From CAG-488 sp051881315 (lineage in GTDB: Bacteria > Bacillota > Clostridia > Oscillospirales > Acutalibacteraceae): a DNA stretch of 64,000 bases. Position 1 is the first letter of the stretch; each line of letters starts with the position of its first letter. The notes beneath the pieces are model-generated. The model had not been told where the DNA came from, searched no databases, and saw only the letters and a program-made list of their open reading frames with translations. Made by a program: the position numbers and the translations under genes. Below are positions 56,984 through 64,000 of this stretch, piece by piece. The DNA lies in assembly GCA_051881315.1 (NCBI GenBank), contig JBJEPQ010000063.1, positions 1 through 64,000 on the forward strand, in the 5' to 3' direction.

Positions 56984-58096
56984 TTACTTCGTTACCGTAA
57001 CGCCTGCAATGGGAACTGTCGAGCTGACCTTCTGAGTAAGCTGTGCGCTGAGGATCATAGTCTCGGCGTTGTCAACGGCGGCCTTTGTGCCCTCGGCAAC
57101 TCCTGTGCCGAACTTGGAAAGATAGGTTGAACCGTCCTTGTACTCTCCGTTAAAAGGCTTGATGTCGGGGAGAGCGTCGGATTTGTCGATCTCCTTGCCG
57201 TTCTCGTCATATTCAACATCGTCGTAGTCAAGAACTGCGGCGATCGTGTTGAAATAATACTGGGAGAAATCATAAACGGGAGCGCAGAGGAAGCCCTCGT
57301 TATCTACAACTGCATTCGTTGTACCGAAGCCGCAGAAGAAAGCGTCCTCACGGTATTCTGCGATCTCTGCACTGTAAAAATCAGAAGCAAGAACCACGTT
57401 TCCGTTGGAAACAAGAGTGTGACAGTCGGCTTTGATATCGGTGCAAACTCTTGCGTCAATCTTAACCTCGGAATAAACAGACTGTGCACCGAGAGCAAAA
57501 GCGTTGAGGAGAGAAAGATTATCGGCGGACTGAAGAAGATAGCCGATCTTCGGAACTTTAAGCTCCTTTGCCTTGAGTCCTGCCGCAACGCCTGTAAGGT
57601 AAACTGCATCGGCAATATCGGCGGTGTAGGAATGGATATTCTTTCCGTTGTCTTTTCCGTTATAAACTATGTACTGAACCTTTGTGCCGCCTGCTGAAGC
57701 ATCGTCGTTTGCATCTGCTGAGCCGACATACTTTTCAACAGCCGCCATATATCCGGGATCGGCAAGGAAAATGATTGAACACTCACGGTTTGTAAGCGAG
57801 TGAATAGCATCATAGGATGCCTGCTCATCGGAGGGATCTACATTTTCAATATACTGAAATCTGTCGCTGCCGATACCTGCACCGAAAGAAAGCATATCGT
57901 CGATTGACGAAACACACTGAACGGTGGAAAGGTCACGGACGTATTCGTCGGAATCCTCACGCTGACCGGGCAGAATAACACCGATCTTGATGTTGTCCTT
58001 AGTGATATCTGTGTCGTCCACCATACTGCACGATGCAAGGGAAAGGCAAAGCACGGCGGCAAGCACAAGAGCCAAGACTTTTTTGAACGTTTTCAT
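56984..58096 (-). CDS. BMP/PnrA family substrate-binding lipoprotein
   Basis: 370 residues. A lipoprotein signal (lipobox LASC, Cys23) is followed by a BMP-family binding fold: KIGVILPGQREDSDEY, FLADPGYMAAVEKYV, and AVYLTGVAAGLKAKELKVPKIGYL. Relatives bind purine nucleosides or other solutes for ABC uptake. No ABC ATPase or permease lies beside it in the same orientation, so it is an orphan receptor here. AGGAGG precedes the ATG. The substrate is unknown. Confidence 0.82.
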   Translation of the reverse strand: MKTFKKVLALVLAAVLCLSLASCSMVDDTDITKDNIKIGVILPGQREDSDEYVRDLSTVQCVSSIDDMLSFGAGIGSDRFQYIENVDPSDEQASYDAIHSLTNRECSIIFLADPGYMAAVEKYVGSADANDDASAGGTKVQYIVYNGKDNGKNIHSYTADIADAVYLTGVAAGLKAKELKVPKIGYLLQSADNLSLLNAFALGAQSVYSEVKIDARVCTDIKADCHTLVSNGNVVLASDFYSAEIAEYREDAFFCGFGTTNAVVDNEGFLCAPVYDFSQYYFNTIAAVLDYDDVEYDENGKEIDKSDALPDIKPFNGEYKDGSTYLSKFGTGVAEGTKAAVDNAETMILSAQLTQKVSSTVPIAGVTVTK

Positions 58097-58274
58097 TAAG
58101 AGTCCTCCTTAGAGAATTATACGTTTGTGAAATCATATTTACATTATAGTTTATTTACTGCGGAAAATCAAGGAAAATTTTCAAAACCGCTGTCGATGTT
58201 GCATATATAATGCCCGATACTGTGCATACGCAATAATTTGTATAAATTTCTATATTAAATCCGTCAACATAATC

Positions 58275-58303
58275 TTGCAAAGACAGGCGATATGCTGTAT
58301 AAT
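58275..58303 (+). promoter_or_regulatory. Promoter of MacB-type ABC operon
   Basis: TTGCAA (58275-58280) and TATAAT (58298-58303) with a 17-base spacer. The rest of the 248-base gap 58097-58344 is AT-rich without other recognised signals. Confidence 0.7.
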
Positions 58304-58344
58304 TACAATGTATTTATATAAAATGCCTAAAAAGGCGGTGCAAT

Positions 58345-59046
58345 ATGGGATATATTGAATTTGCAGATGTTTACAAGATATATAAATCCGGATCGGAAAG
58401 AGTAAAGGCGCTTGACGGAGTAAGCTTCACCGTCGAGCAGGGAGAGTTATGCGTTGTTGTCGGACCGAGCGGAGCGGGAAAGACCACTCTGCTGAATGTT
58501 CTGGGAGGAATGGACAGATGCTCGGACGGTCAGATAGCCGTTGACGACAAGATCATCACCGATTTCAATAAGCGTATGCTCATGCTTTACCGCAGGCAGG
58601 AGGTAGGTTTTATTTTCCAGTCCTACAATCTTGTGCCCAATCTTACTGCGGTTGAAAACCTGGAGCTTGTTGCAAATCTCAGCGACAAGGCTGTTGACTG
58701 TATGGCTTTGCTCCGCCTTGTAGGACTTGAGGACAGGGCTACGCTTTTCCCTTCCCAGCTTTCGGGCGGCGAGCAGCAGCGAGTTGCCATTGCGAGAGCT
58801 TTGGTAAAGAAGCCTAAGCTGCTTCTTTGCGACGAGCCTACGGGAGCCTTGGACTACGAAACGGGAATACAGGTGCTTAAACTTATAAAAAAGGTTTCGG
58901 AGATAATGAAAATGACTGTATTGATCATCACGCATAACAGTGCGATTGCGCCCATTGCGGATCGTGTGCTGACGATGAAAAGCGGAAAGATCAGTAAAAT
59001 TGAAATTAACGAGACGCCGATGCCGATTGAAAGGATAGAGTGGTAA
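58345..59046 (+). CDS. ABC transporter ATP-binding protein (MacB/LolD type)
   Basis: 233 residues. Walker A GPSGAGKTTLLNVLGG near residue 39, Q-loop EVGFIFQSYNLVPNLTAVEN, signature LSGGEQQRVAIARAL near 140 and Walker B LLLCDEPTGALD. The LDYET and VAIARA context is typical of MacB/LolD mechanotransmission ATPases. It is followed without a gap by its FtsX-like permease. Confidence 0.94.
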   Translation: MGYIEFADVYKIYKSGSERVKALDGVSFTVEQGELCVVVGPSGAGKTTLLNVLGGMDRCSDGQIAVDDKIITDFNKRMLMLYRRQEVGFIFQSYNLVPNLTAVENLELVANLSDKAVDCMALLRLVGLEDRATLFPSQLSGGEQQRVAIARALVKKPKLLLCDEPTGALDYETGIQVLKLIKKVSEIMKMTVLIITHNSAIAPIADRVLTMKSGKISKIEINETPMPIERIEW

Positions 59047-62000
59047 ATGACAAAAGCTCTCATTAAAGATACTCTTCGTTCCATTACCGCAAACAAGCTC
59101 AGATTTCTTTCAATCGCCGTTATCGTTGCGCTGGGAATGAGCTTCTTTGTCGGAATAAAATCGGCGTCGCCTGCGATGCAATACGAGGCGAACGAATATT
59201 TTGTCAAGAACAATCTTATGGATGTTCATGTCACTTCGCCGATTCCGTTCTCGGACGAAGATATCGAAAGGATAGCAAAGTTAGAAACGGTTTCACAGGT
59301 TGTCGGATCGTGCTATGTTGACGGATATGCCGCTCTGGGCAAAGAAACGTTTGTCAACAAAAACGGTACGGAGCTTACCTGCCGCATAAGCCTGATTGAC
59401 GCCGATAAGGCGCAGAAATTTTTGGACGGTGAGGATGATCCCACATATATAAACCGTCTTGATCTCAAAGAGGGCAGACTTCCGGAAAAAAGCGGAGAAT
59501 GTGTTGTTGACGAAAAATCCGCCGAGCTTTATCCCGAAATTGAGATCGGAAAAACCCTTAACATTTCCGAAACAGATGGAAGCTCGGAAATCAGCCTTAA
59601 AAACAATAAATTCTCAATCGTGGGAATTGTAGCTTCTCCCGAATACATCTCTGCCGACAAAGGTCAGACGAAGCTCGGATCGGGAAGTCTTGATTCATGT
59701 ATCTATGTTCTGAAGTCGGATTTTGCGACAGATAAAATCAACGAGCTTTTCGTTAAGATGAATTATTCCGAGTATCTGGACAGCTTTTCAGAAATCTATA
59801 TCGACAGAACAATAACGCTTGCAGAGGAGATAAATAAGGTTTCCGAAACGGCGATAGATTCAAAGCTTTCAGATCTCAAAACCGAATACAACAATAAAAT
59901 CGAGGATAAAAAATCCGAGATTATTGAATATACTCTGCTCAGCGACACTCAGCTCAAGGAAAAGGAAGCTTCCATCAAGGAGTTTAAGCAGTATGTTGAC
60001 AACGAGGATAAAATTCTTCAGGACTTGAAAAAAGAGAATGAGGATAAGATAAAAAGTGCGTCTTCAACACTCAGCAGTCTTGAAAAGCAGCTTGCAACTC
60101 TTAATTCAAGCTATGAAAATCATGTGAAGCTCAGGGACAGCCAAAGCTCGGAGATAAAGGGCTACAGCGAGCTGAAAAAGCTTTATGACGACCTGAACGC
60201 CAAACACACGACGGATAAAGCAAATCTTGATAATCTGGAGGGCATTTATCAAAAGAAAAAGAGCGAGCTTGATTCGAAGAACAAAGAAATCAGCGAGCGT
60301 GAACAGAAGATATCCGATTATCAATCCAAAATTGAAAAACTCACCTCGGAGATCAGCGAGCTTGAAAGAACAATAAGCGGTCTGAACACGAAAATCTCGG
60401 ATCAGAACGAAAAGATAAAATCGCAAAATGCTTTAATAAGCAGTATTAACAGCGAGATCCAGAAACAAAACGCAATAATCAACGGTGATTATACAAATGC
60501 GGAAAAGCTTGCCGCCATAAGCGAAAAAACCAAGCTGAACAATGATCTGAGTGCGGCTCAGAATGAACTGACTTCAAGAAACAACGAGCTGAAAAATCTT
60601 CAGTCACAGCTTTCTTCGGCTCAGTCAAGCAAGACGAAAAAAGAAAGTGAAAAGGCTCAGACTTCCTCGTCACTTTCGAGCGAAAGAACTGCGCTTGCAA
60701 CGGCGAAGTCTCAGAAGGAGCTGTTGCAGACCGAATACACAAACGCGGAAAACAACTATAATTCCGCAAAAAAATCCTATGACGCAGATTCGGCAACTCT
60801 TTCTAAATATATGACCTCGATGAACGAGCTTACAAAAGGTCAGTCAAGCCTTACAAAGCTTATCGCTCAGACTGAAGCGGAGCAGAAGGAGCTTGAACGC
60901 CTGAAAATAAGAGTGACCGAGGCTCAGATAAGCTATACGCTTGCAAGTCGAAACAGCTCTTTGGAGATCGAAAAAGCGGAATACGACCTCAAGGTTGCCA
61001 AAAGCCGCTACGGAACGGTTGATGACGAATATACAGAGCTGAAGAATGAAATCGAAAATAAAAAACAGACGTTGAATAACGAGCTGAAAAGCTACGAAAC
61101 CACCCTCGGAAATCTTACAAATCTCAGATGGACGGCAACACCGAGAAACAGCTTCGCCGGAATAGACAGCTTCTCGGTGAGCCTGGAGAATATTAAATCC
61201 GTGGCAACGTTTTTCCCGATGGTGTTCTTTATTACGGCCATGCTTGCTTGCTTTGTGATTATGGTTAAGAACGTTGAGGAAGAGAGAAAAGAAATCGGCG
61301 TATTCAAGGCTTTCGGATATTCAAACTCGGCAATTATCGGTAAATTTTTGATCTATGCCATTATGGCATGGGCAATAGGAGTATTCGTCGGTGCCGTAAT
61401 GGGTACCTGTGTTCTGCCTTTTGTTGTATGCTCCATATATAATGAAACCTACAGCGTGCCGAATGTCGGAACGGTTTTCCTTTCCGAATATGTTTTCTTC
61501 GGAGTCGCACTTTCATTTGCGATGACGGTTGCGGCATCTGTCTTTGCGGTGCTGAGGGAGCTTAAAAACGATTCTGCTTCTCTTATGCGTCCGCAGAACA
61601 TCAATTATAACCGCAGAAATCTTCTTGAAAAAATACCTGCCCTCTGGGGCAAGATGAGCTACGGTATGGTTATCGTGGCAAGAACAATATCAAGAAGCCG
61701 TGAAAGAGTTCTGATCGGAACTCTCGGAATAGCCTGTTGCACGGCACTTATCCTTTCTTCTCTCGGACTTATCAATTCCACGACCGCCGTGTCGGGAGCA
61801 CAGTATAACGAGGACGGTATCTTTAAGTATGACATAATGTTTGTTCTGAAAACTCCTCAGAAGGAGGACGCTCAGATACTTAAAGATATCCGGGAGGATC
61901 AGCGAACGGAAAACGCAGCCCTTTTCTCCAAGAGAAGCGCATATGCGGCGGCGGAAAATAAAGATACTGCGGCGAAAAGATCCGTAAACGTTATTTCTCT

Positions 62001-62808
62001 TAAAGACAGCGAGGAATTTCCGAACTATGTAAATATTGAGGTGACAGACGGCAACTTCGACCTTAGCTCGGGCAATGCGGTTATTACGGACAAGATGGCG
62101 AATGATCTTGACATATCGGTAGGCGATAATGTTTGGCTGACAACTTCCGATACCGCTCCTAAATCGGCGAGAGTCGGCGGAATTGTGAAGAATTACACAA
62201 ATCACTACATCTATGTGTCAGAGGATACTTACTCAGATGTTTTCGACGCCGAACCGCAGTATAAATACATTATCGTTTCGACCAAGTCTTATGTCGAAAA
62301 ACAGGATATTGAAAATCTTGCCTCAACCTTCCTCAAAGAGGATATTGTCACGGGTGCGTCAACAGCGTCTGAAATGGCAGACTCGGTAGATGTTTCGATC
62401 GGCAGGATATTGTCTGTTGTAATGCTCTTTGTTGTTTCGGCGTGCTTGCTTGCGATGATAGTAATGTATACCAACTCAAATGTAAACCTCAGCGAAAGAA
62501 CGAGGGAGATTGCGAACATCAAGGTTATCGGTCTGAGCGATCACGAGGTGCTGATATATGTTATCCGTGAAAATATTATTTCCACGGTGCTGGGTACGGT
62601 GATCGGTCTTATTGCCGGAATATTCCTGCACACCGTGCTGATGGGATTTATTTCGGTTGACAACGTTGTTTACGGCAGTTCGATATCGTGGTGGAGCTAT
62701 ATTGTTACAATGGCTATAATAGCCCTGATTTCTTTGATATCTGCTTTGCCGATCAAGTTTAAGATTGACAGGATTGATATGGCTCAAACGCTCAAGGAAA
62801 TAGAATAA
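59047..62808 (+). CDS. FtsX-like ABC permease with a ~420-residue coiled coil
   Basis: 1253 residues. The first helix (about 17-38) is followed by an extracellular MacB-type domain to about 265, then a charged Lys/Glu/Ser/Gln-rich coiled coil from about 270 to 690. Next are three helices of the first FtsX domain (about 718-860, VFFITAMLACFVIMVKNVEEERKEIGVFKAFGYS cited by ends), a further helix near 900, a second extracellular domain, and a final FtsX domain (about 1115-1245) with IANIKVIGLSDHEV. Such long coiled coils on MacB-fold permeases suggest a mechanical tether across the wall. The substrate is unknown: lipoprotein/peptide handling or cell-wall hydrolase activation are possibilities. 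Confidence 0.9.
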   Translation: MTKALIKDTLRSITANKLRFLSIAVIVALGMSFFVGIKSASPAMQYEANEYFVKNNLMDVHVTSPIPFSDEDIERIAKLETVSQVVGSCYVDGYAALGKETFVNKNGTELTCRISLIDADKAQKFLDGEDDPTYINRLDLKEGRLPEKSGECVVDEKSAELYPEIEIGKTLNISETDGSSEISLKNNKFSIVGIVASPEYISADKGQTKLGSGSLDSCIYVLKSDFATDKINELFVKMNYSEYLDSFSEIYIDRTITLAEEINKVSETAIDSKLSDLKTEYNNKIEDKKSEIIEYTLLSDTQLKEKEASIKEFKQYVDNEDKILQDLKKENEDKIKSASSTLSSLEKQLATLNSSYENHVKLRDSQSSEIKGYSELKKLYDDLNAKHTTDKANLDNLEGIYQKKKSELDSKNKEISEREQKISDYQSKIEKLTSEISELERTISGLNTKISDQNEKIKSQNALISSINSEIQKQNAIINGDYTNAEKLAAISEKTKLNNDLSAAQNELTSRNNELKNLQSQLSSAQSSKTKKESEKAQTSSSLSSERTALATAKSQKELLQTEYTNAENNYNSAKKSYDADSATLSKYMTSMNELTKGQSSLTKLIAQTEAEQKELERLKIRVTEAQISYTLASRNSSLEIEKAEYDLKVAKSRYGTVDDEYTELKNEIENKKQTLNNELKSYETTLGNLTNLRWTATPRNSFAGIDSFSVSLENIKSVATFFPMVFFITAMLACFVIMVKNVEEERKEIGVFKAFGYSNSAIIGKFLIYAIMAWAIGVFVGAVMGTCVLPFVVCSIYNETYSVPNVGTVFLSEYVFFGVALSFAMTVAASVFAVLRELKNDSASLMRPQNINYNRRNLLEKIPALWGKMSYGMVIVARTISRSRERVLIGTLGIACCTALILSSLGLINSTTAVSGAQYNEDGIFKYDIMFVLKTPQKEDAQILKDIREDQRTENAALFSKRSAYAAAENKDTAAKRSVNVISLKDSEEFPNYVNIEVTDGNFDLSSGNAVITDKMANDLDISVGDNVWLTTSDTAPKSARVGGIVKNYTNHYIYVSEDTYSDVFDAEPQYKYIIVSTKSYVEKQDIENLASTFLKEDIVTGASTASEMADSVDVSIGRILSVVMLFVVSACLLAMIVMYTNSNVNLSERTREIANIKVIGLSDHEVLIYVIRENIISTVLGTVIGLIAGIFLHTVLMGFISVDNVVYGSSISWWSYIVTMAIIALISLISALPIKFKIDRIDMAQTLKEIE

Positions 62809-62815
62809 TAAAATC

Positions 62816-62860
62816 GGAGTTGTCGCACTAAGATTTTATCTTAATGCGGCAACCTCGTTT
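62816..62860 (+). terminator. Probable terminator after ABC permease gene
   Basis: Imperfect long stem (GTTGTCGCACTAAGA, 62819-62833, with TCTTAATGCGGCAAC, 62839-62853; one wobble, one mismatch) with a TTTTA loop, followed by CTCGTTTTAC. The T-tract is short. Confidence 0.55.
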
Positions 62861-62878
62861 TACGGAAGTGATGTCATT

Positions 62879-63241
62879 TTGAAAGAAAAGCTGAAAAAAT
62901 TGAAAACATATGTGCCGGCGGCTTTTCTTGCAATGAAAAAGCCTGAAACCCCATGGTATGCGAAGCTTTTTGCGGCGATAACGGTGGCATATGCCCTGTC
63001 TCCGATTGATTTAATTCCGGATTTTATTCCGGTGCTCGGATATCTCGACGATCTTGTTGTTCTTCCTCTGCTTGTTTCCCTGACGGTCAAATGCGTTCCG
63101 AAAGAGGTGTGGAAAATCTGCTGTGAGGAGTCGGAGAATATGTGGAAAGACGGAAAACCGAAAAAGTGGTATTATGCGATTCCGATAGTTGTTTTCTGGC
63201 TTGTAATTATTTTATTGATAGTAAAAGCAATTTGGTTTTAG
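62879..63241 (+). CDS. YkvA family (DUF1232) membrane protein
   Basis: 120 residues. The core TVAYALSPIDLIPDFIPVLG (about residues 40-59) with YLDDLVVLPLLV is the DUF1232 signature. A C-terminal helix (PIVVFWLVIILLIVKAIW) should anchor it in the membrane. The start is TTG at 62879, with a weak GGAAGTG upstream; the ATG at 62871 is out of frame. Function unknown across the family. Confidence 0.82.
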   Translation: MKEKLKKLKTYVPAAFLAMKKPETPWYAKLFAAITVAYALSPIDLIPDFIPVLGYLDDLVVLPLLVSLTVKCVPKEVWKICCEESENMWKDGKPKKWYYAIPIVVFWLVIILLIVKAIWF

Positions 63242-63251
63242 CCAAAAACGA

Positions 63252-63284
63252 AAAAGCACAGAGGTTATCTGCCCCTGTGCTTTT
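63252..63284. terminator. Bidirectional terminator
   Basis: A 10-bp stem (AAAAGCACAG, 63252-63261, with CTGTGCTTTT, 63275-63284), between the convergent ykvA and TIM-barrel genes. Confidence 0.75.
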
Positions 63285-63299
63285 AACTATATAAACTAT

Positions 63300-64000
63300 T
63301 TATAATGCTTTCAAATATTCAAGCGCCTGCTTTATTTCTTCCTCTTTTCCGAAATTGTCACGGTAAAGCTCAATTACGGCGGTTTTGTTATATCCGTGAG
63401 CTTTTAATGCGTCAAAAAGCTTTTGAAAGTCATATTCACCCTTGCCCGGCGCAAGACAGTCTTTATCCGATGTTCCGTCACTCAGATGAACCTGAGCAAT
63501 TTTATCTCCGAGAAGCTCAATGAATTTAAATTCATTCTGTCCCGATCTGCGGCATTGCTTGATATCAAGCACGGCACGAAATTCATCACCGATCAGATCG
63601 GCGACACGCTTCATATATCCGGGATCGGAGCAAAGGCAGTTGTTGACATTCTCCTGGGCAATAAAAACGCCCTCTTTTCTTGCGGCAGTGTGCAATTTGA
63701 AATAGCTTTCGGCATATATTTCAGGTGTGTAGCCTTTTCTGAACTTACCCCCGTGCAGAACAACAAGCTCTGCGCCGAGACGGTTGGCGGCGTCGAAGAA
63801 ATGCTTATAAAATTCAACGCTGTCGTTAGTCCGTCTTTCATAGCCGCTGAAGAACATAATCGGCTCAAACGCCGAGGTGAAAGGGTGGATAGAGCGCACC
63901 TCTATATTATAGTATTCCTTGATTCTGCAAAGCTCATTGAAAACATCTCCGCTCAGCTCTGAGAGGGAGTTAAAAAAGATCTCCGCAGTTTTTGCGCCCG
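63300..64000 (-). CDS. Sugar phosphate isomerase/epimerase-like TIM-barrel protein, 5' end outside window
   Basis: The open frame continues past position 64000 (reading GAKTAEIFFNSLSELSGD near the edge), so the GTG at 63899 is internal and the gene is partial at its 5' end. Visible motifs of the xylose isomerase-like/AP endonuclease 2 superfamily are IEVRSIHPFTSAFEP, AELVVLHGGKF, FIAQENVNNCLCS, RAVLDIKQCRRSG, IAQVHLSDGT, LAPGKGEYDFQKLF and TAVIELYRDNFG, with His/Glu/Asp metal ligands in the expected order. At least 233 residues are encoded here. The substrate is unknown. Confidence 0.85.
   Translation of the reverse strand, partial: GAKTAEIFFNSLSELSGDVFNELCRIKEYYNIEVRSIHPFTSAFEPIMFFSGYERRTNDSVEFYKHFFDAANRLGAELVVLHGGKFRKGYTPEIYAESYFKLHTAARKEGVFIAQENVNNCLCSDPGYMKRVADLIGDEFRAVLDIKQCRRSGQNEFKFIELLGDKIAQVHLSDGTSDKDCLAPGKGEYDFQKLFDALKAHGYNKTAVIELYRDNFGKEEEIKQALEYLKAL

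Noticed and set aside
63300..63899. Complete gene starting at GTG 63899
   Set aside because: The frame stays open with family-like sequence to the window edge, so this GTG is internal and the gene is cut by the window.
1..64000. tRNA, rRNA, prophage or IS elements
   Set aside because: No cloverleaf, rRNA stretch, integrase or transposase was recognised in any gap; this was a reading by eye, and a tRNAscan or IS search could overturn it.

Overview
The window looks like part of a chromosome of an anaerobic, low-to-mid-GC Firmicute of the Ruminococcus/Oscillospiraceae kind. The reasons are AdhE next to Rex, two different [FeFe] hydrogenases, a secreted protein ending in a type I dockerin, Firmicute-style cis-regulation (T-box, lysine riboswitch, a Bacillus-type LexA box) and sigma-A-like promoters of the TTGACA-17-TATAAT type. 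Organism identity is inferred from gene content only. No rRNA, tRNA, phage, IS element or CRISPR array was recognised.

Layout. 1-280: dispersed palindromic repeats. 280-6700: glycogen phosphorylase (-), zapA and a U32 peptidase-family gene (+), an AI-2E family permease (-). 6889-9349: homoserine dehydrogenase and aspartate kinase. 9350-9850: a dense patch of intergenic repeats. 9896-13125: a strong promoter, a T-box leader whose specifier (UGG) and acceptor-pairing bases (UGGC) both fit tRNA-Trp, and a three-gene ABC importer of the TrpXYZ kind. 13200-14270: repeats, a small XRE repressor gene, three evenly spaced operator copies and a secreted Thr-rich lipoprotein whose signal-peptide frame is broken by one base. 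14320-17426: a membrane-anchored sulfatase coupled to its maturase. 17691-25417: a TrpR-like regulator (YerC family) and a complete histidine operon hisZGDCBHAF(IE), with a palindrome over the promoter. 25463-27902: an M23 peptidase (-) and an AbrB-ABC exporter operon (+). 27914-32241: a lysine riboswitch followed by dapA-dapB-ddh-lysA, the dehydrogenase route to lysine.

32308-39147: two divergent envelope genes (amidase-like dockerin protein; 3D-domain protein) with tandem TGTAAC sites between them, then assorted membrane, lipoprotein and SDR genes. 39230-40558: a YdjC deacetylase and a deletion remnant of a PfkB sugar kinase. 40708-49774: a fermentation and hydrogen-metabolism block: Rex, AdhE, a choline/aminoglycoside-kinase-like protein, two small thioredoxin-fold [2Fe-2S] proteins, a PAS-containing putative sensory [FeFe] hydrogenase, a PP2C/SpoIIE phosphatase and a second, catalytic-type [FeFe] hydrogenase. 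This block is the best candidate here for an under-described system: a putative H2/redox sensor coupled to protein dephosphorylation.

49827-55249: a minus-strand operon recA-recX-rimO-pgsA-aldolase-PI-PLC with a LexA box in front of recA. 55457-64000: a LysR regulator and YfcE phosphodiesterase, a BMP-family lipoprotein, a MacB-type ATPase with a 1253-residue permease carrying a coiled coil of about 420 residues, a YkvA-like protein, and the 3' part of a TIM-barrel isomerase/endonuclease-family gene that runs off the window.
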